A stretch of 64,000 nt of DNA from Anaerolineales bacterium. GTDB taxonomy: Bacteria > Chloroflexota > Anaerolineae > Anaerolineales > Villigracilaceae. Below are positions 41,020 to 50,009 of this stretch, one piece after another. The stretch's first letter is position 1; the number at the start of each line of letters is the position of its first letter. Location: NCBI GenBank assembly GCA_919902735.1, contig CAKKRM010000077.1, positions 1 to 64,000 of the forward strand. Direction: 5' to 3'. The translations under genes were made by a program, and so were the position numbers. The notes under the pieces are model-generated. The model was given only the letters and a program-made list of their open reading frames with translations, was not told where the DNA came from and did not search any database.

Positions 41020-42369
41020 TTACAACCTTATCAAACTCGGTTCCACCAGCGCGCCTGTCAAATCATACGCCATCGCGCCCGTAATTCTCACAGGGACGAT
41101 CTCCCCCACCTTTGCCTTACCTTCAACGAGAACCATGCCGTCGATTTCAGGCGCATCGCGGTACGACCTGCCAATGGAGATGCCGTTATCGAATCCCTCG
41201 ATCAGCACATCCAATGTCTTGCCAACATAGGATTGATTCACCTGAAGCGAAATGTTCTGCTGAAGCTCCATCAGCCTCTCGAATCGCTCCTGTTTGACAG
41301 AAGCAGGCACGGGGTCGCCCAGAGGCGCGGAGGTTGTCCCCGGCTCGAAGGAAAATTGGAACGTCCCCACACGGTCGAATCGAATCTCTTTCACAAAATC
41401 ATACAAGGCTTGAAATTCCTCGTCCGTTTCACCGGGGTATCCAACAATGAAAGTCGTGCGCATGGACAAGTCCTTCACCGTCGCGCGCATTTTGCCAATC
41501 GTCTTATACACCCAATCCATATTGGACGGGCGTTTCATGCGGTACAAAGTTTTCGGGTGCGCGTGCTGGAGCGGCATATCGAGGTAAGGCAAAACCTGTT
41601 TGCGGGCTGCCATCACTTCGATGAGACGGTCTGTGACGTAGCCCGGGTACGCATACATCACGCGCACCCAATCCATATCAGGGACAGCGGCCGTCAACTG
41701 CTCGAGCAGAATCGCGAGGCCGTCTTTCATGCCGAGATCATGGCCGTAATCTGTCGTATCCTGCGCGATCAACACCAGTTCGCGCACACCTGAATCTCGC
41801 AGCATCCGCGCTTCGTGCAGGATGGCTTCAACAGGGCGTGAGACAGCTGTTCCTTTAATTAAGGGAATCGCGCAAAACGCACAGGGACGGCGGCAGCCAT
41901 CCGCCACTTTGATATACGCGCTCGCACCCGCAATGCTGACGCGCAAGGCATCGTACTCATCCGTGCCAACCGTTGCGGTTTCAGGCAGGTGATAGATCGG
42001 TTCGGGGTGTTTCCCTTTGCGGACTTCCTTCACCACTTGCACAATATCCATCCAGCGGCGCGTGCCGAGAATGCCGTCGATGCCCGGCACCTTTTTGGCA
42101 ACTTCCACGCCGTAGCGCTGCGTGAGACAGCCCGCCGCAATAAGCACCTGCCCATCGAGTTTTGATTCGGCAAGCTCGCCCAATACACGATAGGATTCCT
42201 CTTTAGCAGGGCCAATGAACCCGCAGGTATTCACGATCAACACCGCCGCTTTGGACGGATCATCCATCGAACGATAACCGTCACGCAAAAGCAATTGCGC
42301 CATCGAATCCGAATCAACCGTATTCTTTGCACAGCCGAGCGACACTAAATGAAAAGTATTTTTAGACAC
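41020..42369 (-). CDS. rimO: Ribosomal protein S12 methylthiotransferase RimO
   Basis: RimO is a radical-SAM enzyme with two iron-sulfur clusters that methylthiolates an Asp of ribosomal protein S12. The 449-residue protein begins with the UPF0004 domain (HLVSLGCAKNTVDSDSMA), which distinguishes RimO from MiaB. It has the radical-SAM cluster in ADGCRRPCAFCAIPLIKG and ends with a TRAM domain (VGKTLDVLIEGFDNG and GEIVPVRITGAMAYDLTG). All six cluster cysteines appear present. It may be monocistronic, ending near the bidirectional terminator. Confidence 0.95.
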   Translation of the reverse strand: MSKNTFHLVSLGCAKNTVDSDSMAQLLLRDGYRSMDDPSKAAVLIVNTCGFIGPAKEESYRVLGELAESKLDGQVLIAAGCLTQRYGVEVAKKVPGIDGILGTRRWMDIVQVVKEVRKGKHPEPIYHLPETATVGTDEYDALRVSIAGASAYIKVADGCRRPCAFCAIPLIKGTAVSRPVEAILHEARMLRDSGVRELVLIAQDTTDYGHDLGMKDGLAILLEQLTAAVPDMDWVRVMYAYPGYVTDRLIEVMAARKQVLPYLDMPLQHAHPKTLYRMKRPSNMDWVYKTIGKMRATVKDLSMRTTFIVGYPGETDEEFQALYDFVKEIRFDRVGTFQFSFEPGTTSAPLGDPVPASVKQERFERLMELQQNISLQVNQSYVGKTLDVLIEGFDNGISIGRSYRDAPEIDGMVLVEGKAKVGEIVPVRITGAMAYDLTGALVEPSLIRL

Positions 42370-42548
42370 GTTGTTTTCCTAAAGTATGTCACGCTTACAG
42401 CGTGACGATTCCAATAAAATCTATAGGGTGTGTTTCGTTTCAGTTGAAACAACCGTCCCGAAGGTTTGAAAAACGGCAAAAGTATTCGAGAAAACCTTCG
42501 GGACGTTCCAACCTTCAACTCATTTGAAACACGCCTTACAAACGTGAC
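42370..42548. repeat. Nested repeat stretch between rimO and the RodZ-like gene
   Basis: From outside in there are GTCACG-TTACA-CGTGAC-type units, then GTGTTTC / GAAACAC arms, and in the centre CGTCCCGAAGGTTT / AAAACCTTCGGGACG at 42453-42505, the second copy of the element at 24644-24698. Confidence 0.7.
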
Positions 42549-44144
42549 CTACCCGCCATCCGGTGGAGTCACCGTCGGCGAAGCAGTTGGCGTGGAAGTC
42601 GGTGTGGGCGTGGATGTCACCAGCGGAGTCACCGTTGGCGTGGGTGGAATGGTGGCGGTAGGCGTCACTACCCCCGAAATCAAATAAACACGGCTCACCA
42701 CTTCTCCAATGCCGCCCATCAAACCCAGGTCCTGCCCATTATAGGTGATGCGCAATGCCGAGGCATTCCCCGTCAGAATCACCACTTGATTCTTCGCGTT
42801 GAACACTTTCGTTTCACGCGGAGCCATGCGGCCTTCAAAAACTACCGCCCCATCCACAGAGATTCTCACAAAGGTACGCTCCAGCGCAAAAATGCTCACC
42901 GTCACATTTGCGGCAACGCCTTCCGTCGGCGTTTGCGGCGTAACGGGCACACTCGCGCCAGCCAACGAAGTAGCGACAAGGTTTTCATCCACCGCCGCAA
43001 AAGTAGCTTGCAATGAAGCCGTCGGCAGCGGCACATTGCCAAGCGCCTCCACAATGGAAGGCGCAGTAGCTTCAGCGAATTCACCTTGCTCATCCTGCGA
43101 ACTGACCAGACGCCCAAAACCCCAGATCGCAAGCGCGGCCAAAATCGCGATCATCACCACGCCGAAGATCAAATCGCCCGCAATAAATGTCCGCAGCCAG
43201 GGGATGGATGCAACTACTTCCGTTTGAATTTTCTCGCGCGGCGTCTCGGCATATTTCTCGCGCCGCCGCGCTTGCAGCACATCCGCAAAACGCAGCAAAA
43301 TCGCGTCGGTATCCAAATCAAGAAACGCCGCATAATTCGCAAGCATCCCGCGCATTTGCACAGGCGAAGGCAGCCTGTCCATCGCGCCGTCTTCCAGCGC
43401 CTTCAAAAACACCGCGCGCAAATGCGTATGCCGTTCCACTTCCTCCAGCGTCAGGCTGATCAACTCGCGCCGCTCCCGCAGCTTCGCGCCAATCTCCACA
43501 AAGATCACATCCGCAGGCAGGCTCGGCGCGGATGCCTTTTCCTCTTCGACGATATCCTCTTCTACCTCTTCTGCAATCGGAATGGATTCAGATTCCCTCC
43601 TCGCAAAACGGGATTGGATGGATAAAGCCAGCCTTGCAAGCAGAAGCGATTCCGCCTCTTCCCTACCCGCAGCATGTTCGGCCTCGGTTGGCAGAATCTG
43701 CGCTGCGGGTTTTATCTCCGTCACTCCGGCGTTGTCCTGAGCCTGTCGAAGGGTGGATTCGGTTTCAGGGTTGGCAACTGCCTTCGGACGGCGGCCAAGC
43801 CAGGACAAGAATCGAGGCGCGGGCTTTTCCGCCTGCGAATCAGTCAACGACGGAATATCCGTCTCAACGAGATTGACCTGCGGCAACGGCCCGCTCACTT
43901 CAGCAGGGGCAGGCGCGCTGTGCTGAATCTCTGCGATCATCTCGTCGATGTTGAGTTCGAGGTAAGCGGCATAATTGCGCAAAAAGCCGCGTCCCTGCGC
44001 CGCAGACGGAATGACTGAATAATCATCCGACTCTAAGGCCTGCAAAAAAACGGTGCGAATGCGCGTATCATCCGCCGCTCGTTCGAGCGTGAGATACCGC
44101 GCTTCGCGCGCCTGCTTCAGGCGTTGGCCAATGGAGATTGACAT
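42549..44144 (-). CDS. RodZ-like membrane protein with two HTH domains
   Basis: The 531-residue protein carries two Xre/RodZ-type HTH domains: residues 3-75 (IGQRLKQAREARYLTLERAA) and about 222-290 (IGAKLRERRELISLTLEEVE). These are followed by one membrane segment near residue 337 (LIFGVVMIAILAALAIWGF), an extracytoplasmic DUF4115-like domain (GRMAPRETKVFNAKNQVVIL) and a Thr/Pro-rich tail. RodZ normally has one HTH domain and links MreB to the cell wall machinery. A short dispersed repeat is read in frame as TLRQAQDNAG (43733-43755). It follows rplI. Confidence 0.85.
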   Translation of the reverse strand: MSISIGQRLKQAREARYLTLERAADDTRIRTVFLQALESDDYSVIPSAAQGRGFLRNYAAYLELNIDEMIAEIQHSAPAPAEVSGPLPQVNLVETDIPSLTDSQAEKPAPRFLSWLGRRPKAVANPETESTLRQAQDNAGVTEIKPAAQILPTEAEHAAGREEAESLLLARLALSIQSRFARRESESIPIAEEVEEDIVEEEKASAPSLPADVIFVEIGAKLRERRELISLTLEEVERHTHLRAVFLKALEDGAMDRLPSPVQMRGMLANYAAFLDLDTDAILLRFADVLQARRREKYAETPREKIQTEVVASIPWLRTFIAGDLIFGVVMIAILAALAIWGFGRLVSSQDEQGEFAEATAPSIVEALGNVPLPTASLQATFAAVDENLVATSLAGASVPVTPQTPTEGVAANVTVSIFALERTFVRISVDGAVVFEGRMAPRETKVFNAKNQVVILTGNASALRITYNGQDLGLMGGIGEVVSRVYLISGVVTPTATIPPTPTVTPLVTSTPTPTSTPTASPTVTPPDGG

Positions 44145-44162
44145 GGATTTATTGTATTACAA

Positions 44163-44190
44163 AACATCACCGACATTCGCCGGTGATGTT
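44163..44190 (-). terminator. Hairpin after rplI
   Basis: AACATCACCG and CGGTGATGTT form a ten-base stem with an eight-base loop. On the minus strand it is followed by TTGTAATA, so termination is probably partial. Confidence 0.5.
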
Positions 44191-44198
44191 GGTTGTTT

Positions 44199-44759
44199 TT
44201 ATTCGGCTGTGGCGGCGGGGGCTTCTGCCGCGGCTTCTTCGGCTGGCTGTTCAGCCTTTTTCGTTTTCTTTGCCTTTTCAGGTTCGGCCTGTTCGGCGGC
44301 GCTTTCGGCGCTTTCCCCTTCGCGGTGGACGATGATCTTGATCTCAGGGACAAGGTCCATGGTCAGGCGAATGTGGGCGGTGAATTCACCGAGCGTGCGG
44401 ATGGGTTGGATATCCACCTGCTGGCGTTTGACTTCGTAGCGAACCTGTTCGGTAAGCGCGGTGGCGATATCCTGGGTGGTGATGGAGCCGTATAATTTAC
44501 CGGTATCGCCAGCCTTGGCGGGGAAAGTGAGGGTCACTTCCTTGATGAGGTCGGCAACGCCTTTCAGTTCGCTGTTCTGGGTATTGCGGCGAACCTCCGC
44601 CTGTGACTTGATCCTCTGCACCTGTTTCATGGCGCCTTCGGTGGCGAGAACAGCAAAGCCCTGCGGAAGGAGGAAGTTACGGCCATAGCCGTCGGCCACT
44701 TTCTTAATATCCCCGGCGTGACCAAGTTTGTACACGTCTTTAACAAGCATTACTTTCAT
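44199..44759 (-). CDS. rplI: 50S ribosomal protein L9
   Basis: L9 binds 23S rRNA with its N-terminal domain and is involved in fidelity. The first 150 residues are classical, with MKVMLVKDVYKLGHAGDIKK, VADGYGRNFLLPQGFAVLAT, the connecting helix, and TGKLYGSITTQDIATAL in the C-terminal domain. The 186-residue protein is longer than usual by a tail of about 36 Ala, Glu, Lys and Pro residues (SAAEQAEPEKAKKTKKAEQ). Such tails are common in Chloroflexota and related lineages. The AAAGGGCTT ribosome binding region precedes the ATG. Confidence 0.95.
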   Translation of the reverse strand: MKVMLVKDVYKLGHAGDIKKVADGYGRNFLLPQGFAVLATEGAMKQVQRIKSQAEVRRNTQNSELKGVADLIKEVTLTFPAKAGDTGKLYGSITTQDIATALTEQVRYEVKRQQVDIQPIRTLGEFTAHIRLTMDLVPEIKIIVHREGESAESAAEQAEPEKAKKTKKAEQPAEEAAAEAPAATAE

Positions 44760-44884
44760 TTTCTTTAAGCCCTTTCTGGCAAAGTGAATGTCAGAGCGAA
44801 GGGTACTACGCTCTGCATGAGCAGGATATTACCGCACTGAACGTGGGATTTTGGCCTGCGGGGCGAAATTGTACCATAAAAGGA

Positions 44885-44914
44885 TTTGCAAATGCGGGAA
44901 AATACGATTAAGAT
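44885..44914 (+). promoter_or_regulatory. Promoter for a probably leaderless FtsB-like transcript
   Basis: TTTGCA is followed after 18 bases by TAAGAT, which ends six bases before the ATG at 44921. The AAAGG next to the ATG is too close to serve as a ribosome binding site. Confidence 0.45.
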
Positions 44915-44920
44915 AAAGGT

Positions 44921-45298
44921 ATGAATCAGTTTCCCATCAGTCTGCGGCGCGTGGCAGCATTTGCGGGTATTTTTATTTTGATCTTATTTGTCATCGAGTT
45001 CAATTCGCGTCTCGAAGAACTAAACCGCTTGAATGACCAGCGTGACCAGATGCGCGCGCTCGCCACACAAGCCATGCAGACCCAGATGGCAATGCAAACG
45101 CAGGTTGCGTATGCGGGGTCCACGGCGGCGGTGGAGGAATGGGCGCGCACGGATGGGCGTTATCTCCAGGAAGGCGATCATCCTGTAATTCCCGTGGGGT
45201 TGCCGGGCAGTGAGCCGGTGATCGTCTCCACTCCCCTCCCGGTCCTCCCCCCAATGCAAAATTGGGAAGTCTGGTGGAGTTTATTCTTTAGCAAGTAA
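44921..45298 (+). CDS. FtsB/DivIC-like septum formation initiator
   Basis: The 125-residue protein has the FtsB/DivIC layout: a short cytoplasmic N-terminus, one membrane segment (VAAFAGIFILILFVIEF), an extracytoplasmic coiled coil (about residues 28-66, LEELNRLNDQRDQMRAL), and a C-terminal part with VEEWARTDGRYLQEGDHPVI. Such proteins join FtsL and FtsQ in the divisome. The short Gln/Met-rich coiled coil (QAMQTQMAMQTQVAY) is unusual. It is transcribed away from rplI. Confidence 0.78.
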   Translation: MNQFPISLRRVAAFAGIFILILFVIEFNSRLEELNRLNDQRDQMRALATQAMQTQMAMQTQVAYAGSTAAVEEWARTDGRYLQEGDHPVIPVGLPGSEPVIVSTPLPVLPPMQNWEVWWSLFFSK

Positions 45299-45610
45299 CC
45301 AAAGGAAAAATGTCAGATTCGATCCCACAGATCATCTTTGAGATCACACACCAGAGAGGATACTGTGGTTTTTTTATAGTAGGACTTTCGCTCAATCTCG
45401 CTTTTTCATGTCACCCTCCCGAATGACAAGCGAAAGTCCTGTATAGGTAACTTGTAAAGCCAAAATAAGTGAAGTGGATTGTAATGAAAAAAATACATCT
45501 TTACAGCAATCATCGTTGGATAATGGATGTAAGGTCACTTCCTCTTCAAGGCGGCCTGTAACGGGCCTCGGATATCCATTAGGGAAATATCCGCGGCCTA
45601 TTTTCAAATA
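45299..45610. other. Gene-free stretch holding a CTTTCGCTTGTCATTC repeat
   Basis: No gene is visible. At 45381-45440 lies an inverted repeat with aggactttcgct and agcgaaagtcct ends and a tcaccctcccgaatgaca centre, similar to 55676-55750. The remainder contains the probable control region of the diguanylate cyclase gene but no clear promoter. Confidence 0.6.
45381..45440. repeat. CTTTCGCTTGTCATTC inverted repeat, copy 1
   Basis: AGGACTTTCGCT and AGCGAAAGTCCT are perfect reverse complements at the two ends. The second copy (55676-55750) shares gctttttc, gtcaccctcccga and gaatgacaagcgaaag. Confidence 0.8.
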
Positions 45611-45616
45611 TTGAAT

Positions 45617-48600
45617 ATGTATCCCGGCTCCCTTCCTTTTGCACTGCCCATGCTGGCTATTGCCGGCCTTACCGCGGGAATAGCTATTTATGCCTTCAAC
45701 CGCTCGAATCAACCGGGGGCAATCACTTTTGGATGGTTGATGACAAGCATGACGCTCTGGAGCGCCTTCAGCGTTCTCGAATTTATTGCGCCTTCCCTTT
45801 CCGGAAAAATCATCGCAGCCAAGTTGGAATACATCGGCATTGCATCCATCTCCTTGCTCTGGCTGGCTTTTGCGCTGGAATACACCGGTCACGCAGACTG
45901 GCTGACGCGTAACAGACGCTATGTTTTGACCGCCTTCGTCACCCTGACTTTTGGCCTGGCGCTCACCAACGAGTTCCATCATTTGATCTGGAGGGAAACA
46001 AGCCTCGACCCAAACGGGTTTCCACCCCTGGTGGTGACAAGCCATGGCGCTTGGTTTTGGATATTTACATCATTATCGTATGGCCTTATTTTTGCCGGGA
46101 TTGCATTGTACCTGACCGCTTTTGCCAGAACGCATCACCTCTTCCGGCAACAAATCAGCGTAATGGTTATTGGCTCTATCGTCCCATTGATCGGGAACAC
46201 TTTCACCCTGATTGTTCCACTCCCCTTGCTGCACGGCTTCGACCTAACTCCCTTCACATTTGCTTTCTCCAGCATCTTTCTGGCCATCGGCCTCTTTCGA
46301 TATGGACTGCTCAACCTGGCGCCCATTGCGGCGGCGCTGGTTATCGAAAATCTGCGCGATGCGGTCATTGTAGTGGATGCCCGCCAGCGGGTTGTGGATT
46401 TGAATTCCACCGCCCGAACCTGGCTGAACGCAGGCGATGATGTCATCGGCGGCAACGCGAGCAAGGAATTGACTCTGCTGGAACCCCTCTGGAAAAATTG
46501 GCAGGATGATGCGCCGCCAATCCTTCTCACCCTGGGTGAGCATGAACAGCGCCGCTGGTTCGACATTGCCATCTCTCCCGTGCGGGACATGAACAAAATT
46601 TTGCTGGGAAGCGTGATCATCGCACGGGATATAAGCCGCGAGCAGGAATTGCTGTCCACAGAACGCCGTTACGCGCATCAGATGGAATTACTCAACTCAA
46701 TTACCCTTGCATCCCTCGAAACGAACACCCTTCAAGAAATACTCCAGATATTGGCAGATCACCTCGGCGAACTGTTGGAAGCAGATGGGGCGTTTTTAAC
46801 GCTCTGGGATGAGACGCAGAAAAAAGCAATCCCAACCGCGGCCTATGGCAAATTGCGCGAAATGTATCCAAAATTAATATTCAAACCAAACGAAACCACA
46901 CTGACTGAAAGTGTATTACGCCTTAAAAAATCCCTGGCTGTGGATGATGTATTCGATACTCCGTATATAAGCCCCAGCATCGCAGCGCAATTTCCCGCCC
47001 GCTCCATCCTGGGATTGCCTCTCATCATACGCGAACAAAAACTGGGCGCCGCCCTGATTGCGTTCAACCAGCCTCACCACTTTACCGAGCAGGAAATTGC
47101 CATCGGCGAACAGGCGGCGGCTCAAATAGCGCTGGCGGTCAGCAAGTTCCAACTCTTCGATTCGGTCTCGCATCGTGCGGTGCAGCTCAGCCTGCTTGAT
47201 GAAGTGAGCAGGCAAATGACCGAAAGCCTCGATGAAAAGGAAATTTGCGAGCGCACCGTTCAGGCCATCGTTAATGTTTTTGGTTATGACGAAGCGGCAA
47301 TCTCCCTGTTGATCGGGAACGAATTGGAATTGATCTCGGTCGGCGGCACAGTGGACCTGGGATACAGCCCAGGCTTTCGTCAAAAAGTGGGGCAGGGCAT
47401 CATGGGCCATGTAGCTGAAACCCGCGAATCCTACTTTGCGCGTGATGTCACCAACGACCCCTATTATTACCATCCCTTCAGCAAGGGCAGCGGCTCGGCT
47501 TTGGGAACGCCCGTCTTATACGAGGGAAAATTACTTGGCGCGGTATATATCCAGAGCGCCCCCCCAAACCCCATATTCCCGGAAGATATCCTCACCATGC
47601 AAACCCTGGCCAGCCACCTTGCCATTGCCATCCAGAAAGCGCACTTGTACGCTACAGCCCGCGAACATCTCACCACTATGACCACCCTGCAATCCGTCAC
47701 TGAAACCGTCACCTCTTCGCTGGAACTCGATAACATCTTCAAAACCGTGGTGCAGTTATTGAAGGAAACCTATGGCTATACTTATGTCAGCCTCTACCTG
47801 CTGGAAGATTCAACCCTGAAGCTTGGCGCCCAGGCGGGTTACCCGCAAGAACTCATCATCCATGAAATTCCCGTCAACATGGGAATTGCAGGGAAAACCG
47901 TCCGCACCAAACAGGGACAGTTCATCCAAAACGTCCGCACCGACCCAACCTTTTTGGTTGCCTCCTACGAAGTGCAAAGTGAAATCTGCGTGCCATTACT
48001 AAAGAATGGCGCTATCTTGGGCGTGCTCAACATCGAATCAGATTCCAGCCGCCCGCTCACCGAAAAGGATGTGAACCTGCTAACCTCCTTCGCCAGCCCC
48101 GTAGCCATGGCAATTGACAATGCCCGCCTGCACGCCAGAGTCACCTCGCTGGTGCTCAAAGACGGCATGACCGGTCTCTTCAACCGCCGCGCCTTCGATC
48201 AATTCCTCGAAACCGAGGTTAACCGCGCAGAGCGCTACGGCCACCTGCTTTCGCTCATCATCCTCGATATGGACTCCTTCAAGGAATACAACGATACCTA
48301 CGGCCACCCCGCCGGGGATGAACGCCTGAAAGCCATCGCCGCCATCCTGTATGATAACGTGCGCGACCCTGACGTCGCCGCCCGCTATGGAGGCGAGGAA
48401 TTTGCCATCATCCTGCCGCACACCACCAAAGAAGGCGCCACCATCCTGGCAGAAAGGCTGCGGGCAACCGCCGAGGAACAGGCGCCCGGTGAACCCGGCG
48501 ATCACGCATATATTCCCGGATACACCATCAGCCTGGGAGTGGCAACCTTCCCTTATGATGGCGACACCACCGCCGCCCTCCTGCGCGCGGCAGACAATGC

Positions 48601-48676
48601 CGAGCTGAACGCCAAACGCCTCGGAAAGAACCGCATCTGCATTGCTGAAACATCGGAAAACCTGCCCAGTGAATAG
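45617..48676 (+). CDS. Membrane diguanylate cyclase with PAS and three GAF domains
   Basis: The 1019-residue protein has an N-terminal seven-helix membrane domain (first 230 residues, HisKA_7TM type), a PAS domain (about 240-340), three GAF domains (about 360-520, 530-690, 700-855), and a GGDEF domain at the end. The active site reads YGGEEFAIIL, with metal-binding LDMDSFKEYNDTYGH, so it should make c-di-GMP. An inhibitory I-site RDPD lies five residues before GGEEF, so product feedback is likely. I choose the ATG at 45617 over a TTG two codons before. It overlaps lysA by eight bases. Confidence 0.92.
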   Translation: MYPGSLPFALPMLAIAGLTAGIAIYAFNRSNQPGAITFGWLMTSMTLWSAFSVLEFIAPSLSGKIIAAKLEYIGIASISLLWLAFALEYTGHADWLTRNRRYVLTAFVTLTFGLALTNEFHHLIWRETSLDPNGFPPLVVTSHGAWFWIFTSLSYGLIFAGIALYLTAFARTHHLFRQQISVMVIGSIVPLIGNTFTLIVPLPLLHGFDLTPFTFAFSSIFLAIGLFRYGLLNLAPIAAALVIENLRDAVIVVDARQRVVDLNSTARTWLNAGDDVIGGNASKELTLLEPLWKNWQDDAPPILLTLGEHEQRRWFDIAISPVRDMNKILLGSVIIARDISREQELLSTERRYAHQMELLNSITLASLETNTLQEILQILADHLGELLEADGAFLTLWDETQKKAIPTAAYGKLREMYPKLIFKPNETTLTESVLRLKKSLAVDDVFDTPYISPSIAAQFPARSILGLPLIIREQKLGAALIAFNQPHHFTEQEIAIGEQAAAQIALAVSKFQLFDSVSHRAVQLSLLDEVSRQMTESLDEKEICERTVQAIVNVFGYDEAAISLLIGNELELISVGGTVDLGYSPGFRQKVGQGIMGHVAETRESYFARDVTNDPYYYHPFSKGSGSALGTPVLYEGKLLGAVYIQSAPPNPIFPEDILTMQTLASHLAIAIQKAHLYATAREHLTTMTTLQSVTETVTSSLELDNIFKTVVQLLKETYGYTYVSLYLLEDSTLKLGAQAGYPQELIIHEIPVNMGIAGKTVRTKQGQFIQNVRTDPTFLVASYEVQSEICVPLLKNGAILGVLNIESDSSRPLTEKDVNLLTSFASPVAMAIDNARLHARVTSLVLKDGMTGLFNRRAFDQFLETEVNRAERYGHLLSLIILDMDSFKEYNDTYGHPAGDERLKAIAAILYDNVRDPDVAARYGGEEFAIILPHTTKEGATILAERLRATAEEQAPGEPGDHAYIPGYTISLGVATFPYDGDTTAALLRAADNAELNAKRLGKNRICIAETSENLPSE

Positions 48677-49967
48677 ACTTGACCTCTTCCCCGATACCGC
48701 CAAAATAAAAGATGATTCCCTCTTCATTGCAGGTCACTCCCTCGCCTCCCTCGCGGATACATACGGGACTCCATTCTACTTATATGATCGCGCCACATTG
48801 GATAACGCGGCGGCAGGATATAAAACCGCGCTCGCTTCGCACTACCCGACAACTGCTTCTGTTACCTATGCAGGCAAGGCATTCCTCTGCATTGCCATCG
48901 CGCAATGGACTCAGCCTCACGGCTTGTATGTGGACTGCACCGGCGAAGGCGAGATCGCCATTGCCCTGGCAGGCGGAGCGCCGCGTGAGCGTATCCTCGT
49001 GCATGGCGTCAATAAATCCATCCATGATCTAAAATCAGCCATCCAACACGCAGGCACAATTGTTGTTGACAATCTCACCGAACTCCATCGAATTGCCAGC
49101 ATTTTTACGGAACACACAACACGCAACACGTCCCTCTGGCTGCGCCTCCTCCCAGGTGTAACGGTAACCACCCACCACACCCACACGCAGACAGGCCAGC
49201 ACGAAAGCAAGTTCGGCATGACCCGCGAAGAGATTTTGGAAGCGGCAAATTTTTGCAAACAGCACAACCTGCCATTGAACGGAATTCATTTTCATCAAGG
49301 CTCTAACTTTCGGGATGCGAGTCCGTTGAAAGCGGCAATCGAGCTGGGACTCGATCTCGCAAAAGAAATTGGATTTGCGAATAAATGGCATTTTTGCCCC
49401 GGCGGCGGATGGGGCGTGGCCTATCACGAGGATGAACTTCCACAGCCTGATGTAAATGAGTATGTGCGCGTGATCGCGGAGAATGTGATCGCAGGCTGTG
49501 CGTCTCGCGGACTCACCCTGCCTCATTTACATTTGGAACCTGGGCGCAGTTTGGCGGCGCGGGCGGGTGTGGCTGTTTACAGGGTGGGCGCAGTCAAAAG
49601 ACGCGGCGATAAAGTTTGGATATTAACCGACGGCGGCATGACGGATAATCCGCGCCATGCAATGTATGGAGCGAGATACTCTTGTTTAACGGTATCAGGC
49701 CCGGGCGGGGAGAGAAGCGAGGTGGTCTCCATCGCGGGGCCGTATTGCGAGTCAGGGGATGTGATCATCGAAGACCTGCCCATGCCGAAAATCAAAGAAG
49801 GGGATTTGATCGCCATCCCGGTTTCGGGCGCGTATCATTTGAGCATGGCATCCAATTACAATGGCTCACGCAAGCCAGCGGTATTGTGGCTTGAAAACGG
49901 CTCGGTCAAAATAATTCAAAGGCGGGAAACAGCGGATGATCTTATGCGGCGCGACGAAGCGTTATAG
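48669..49967 (+). CDS. lysA: Diaminopimelate decarboxylase
   Basis: LysA is the PLP enzyme that makes lysine from meso-diaminopimelate. The PLP lysine is in SVTYAGKAFLC. Also present are GIHFHQGSNF, CPGGGWGVAY, HLEPGRSLAARAGV with the glycine loop, and the C-terminal active-site Cys in GPYCESGD with AYHLSMASNYNG. I choose the GTG at 48669 (VNRLDLFPDTAKIKDDS); the upstream TTG would overlap the cyclase gene by 35 bases. The 432-residue length is normal. Its position directly behind a diguanylate cyclase gene is unusual and may just be read-through. Confidence 0.93.
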   Translation: MNRLDLFPDTAKIKDDSLFIAGHSLASLADTYGTPFYLYDRATLDNAAAGYKTALASHYPTTASVTYAGKAFLCIAIAQWTQPHGLYVDCTGEGEIAIALAGGAPRERILVHGVNKSIHDLKSAIQHAGTIVVDNLTELHRIASIFTEHTTRNTSLWLRLLPGVTVTTHHTHTQTGQHESKFGMTREEILEAANFCKQHNLPLNGIHFHQGSNFRDASPLKAAIELGLDLAKEIGFANKWHFCPGGGWGVAYHEDELPQPDVNEYVRVIAENVIAGCASRGLTLPHLHLEPGRSLAARAGVAVYRVGAVKRRGDKVWILTDGGMTDNPRHAMYGARYSCLTVSGPGGERSEVVSIAGPYCESGDVIIEDLPMPKIKEGDLIAIPVSGAYHLSMASNYNGSRKPAVLWLENGSVKIIQRRETADDLMRRDEAL

Positions 49968-50009
49968 TTTAGGGGGGTTTCATTTCAGTTGAAACGCCTC
50001 CATATAATT

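Noticed and set aside
44760-44920. tRNA or small RNA gene between rplI and the FtsB-like gene
   Set aside because: A short palindrome (agcgaagggtactacgctct) is present but no cloverleaf or terminator.
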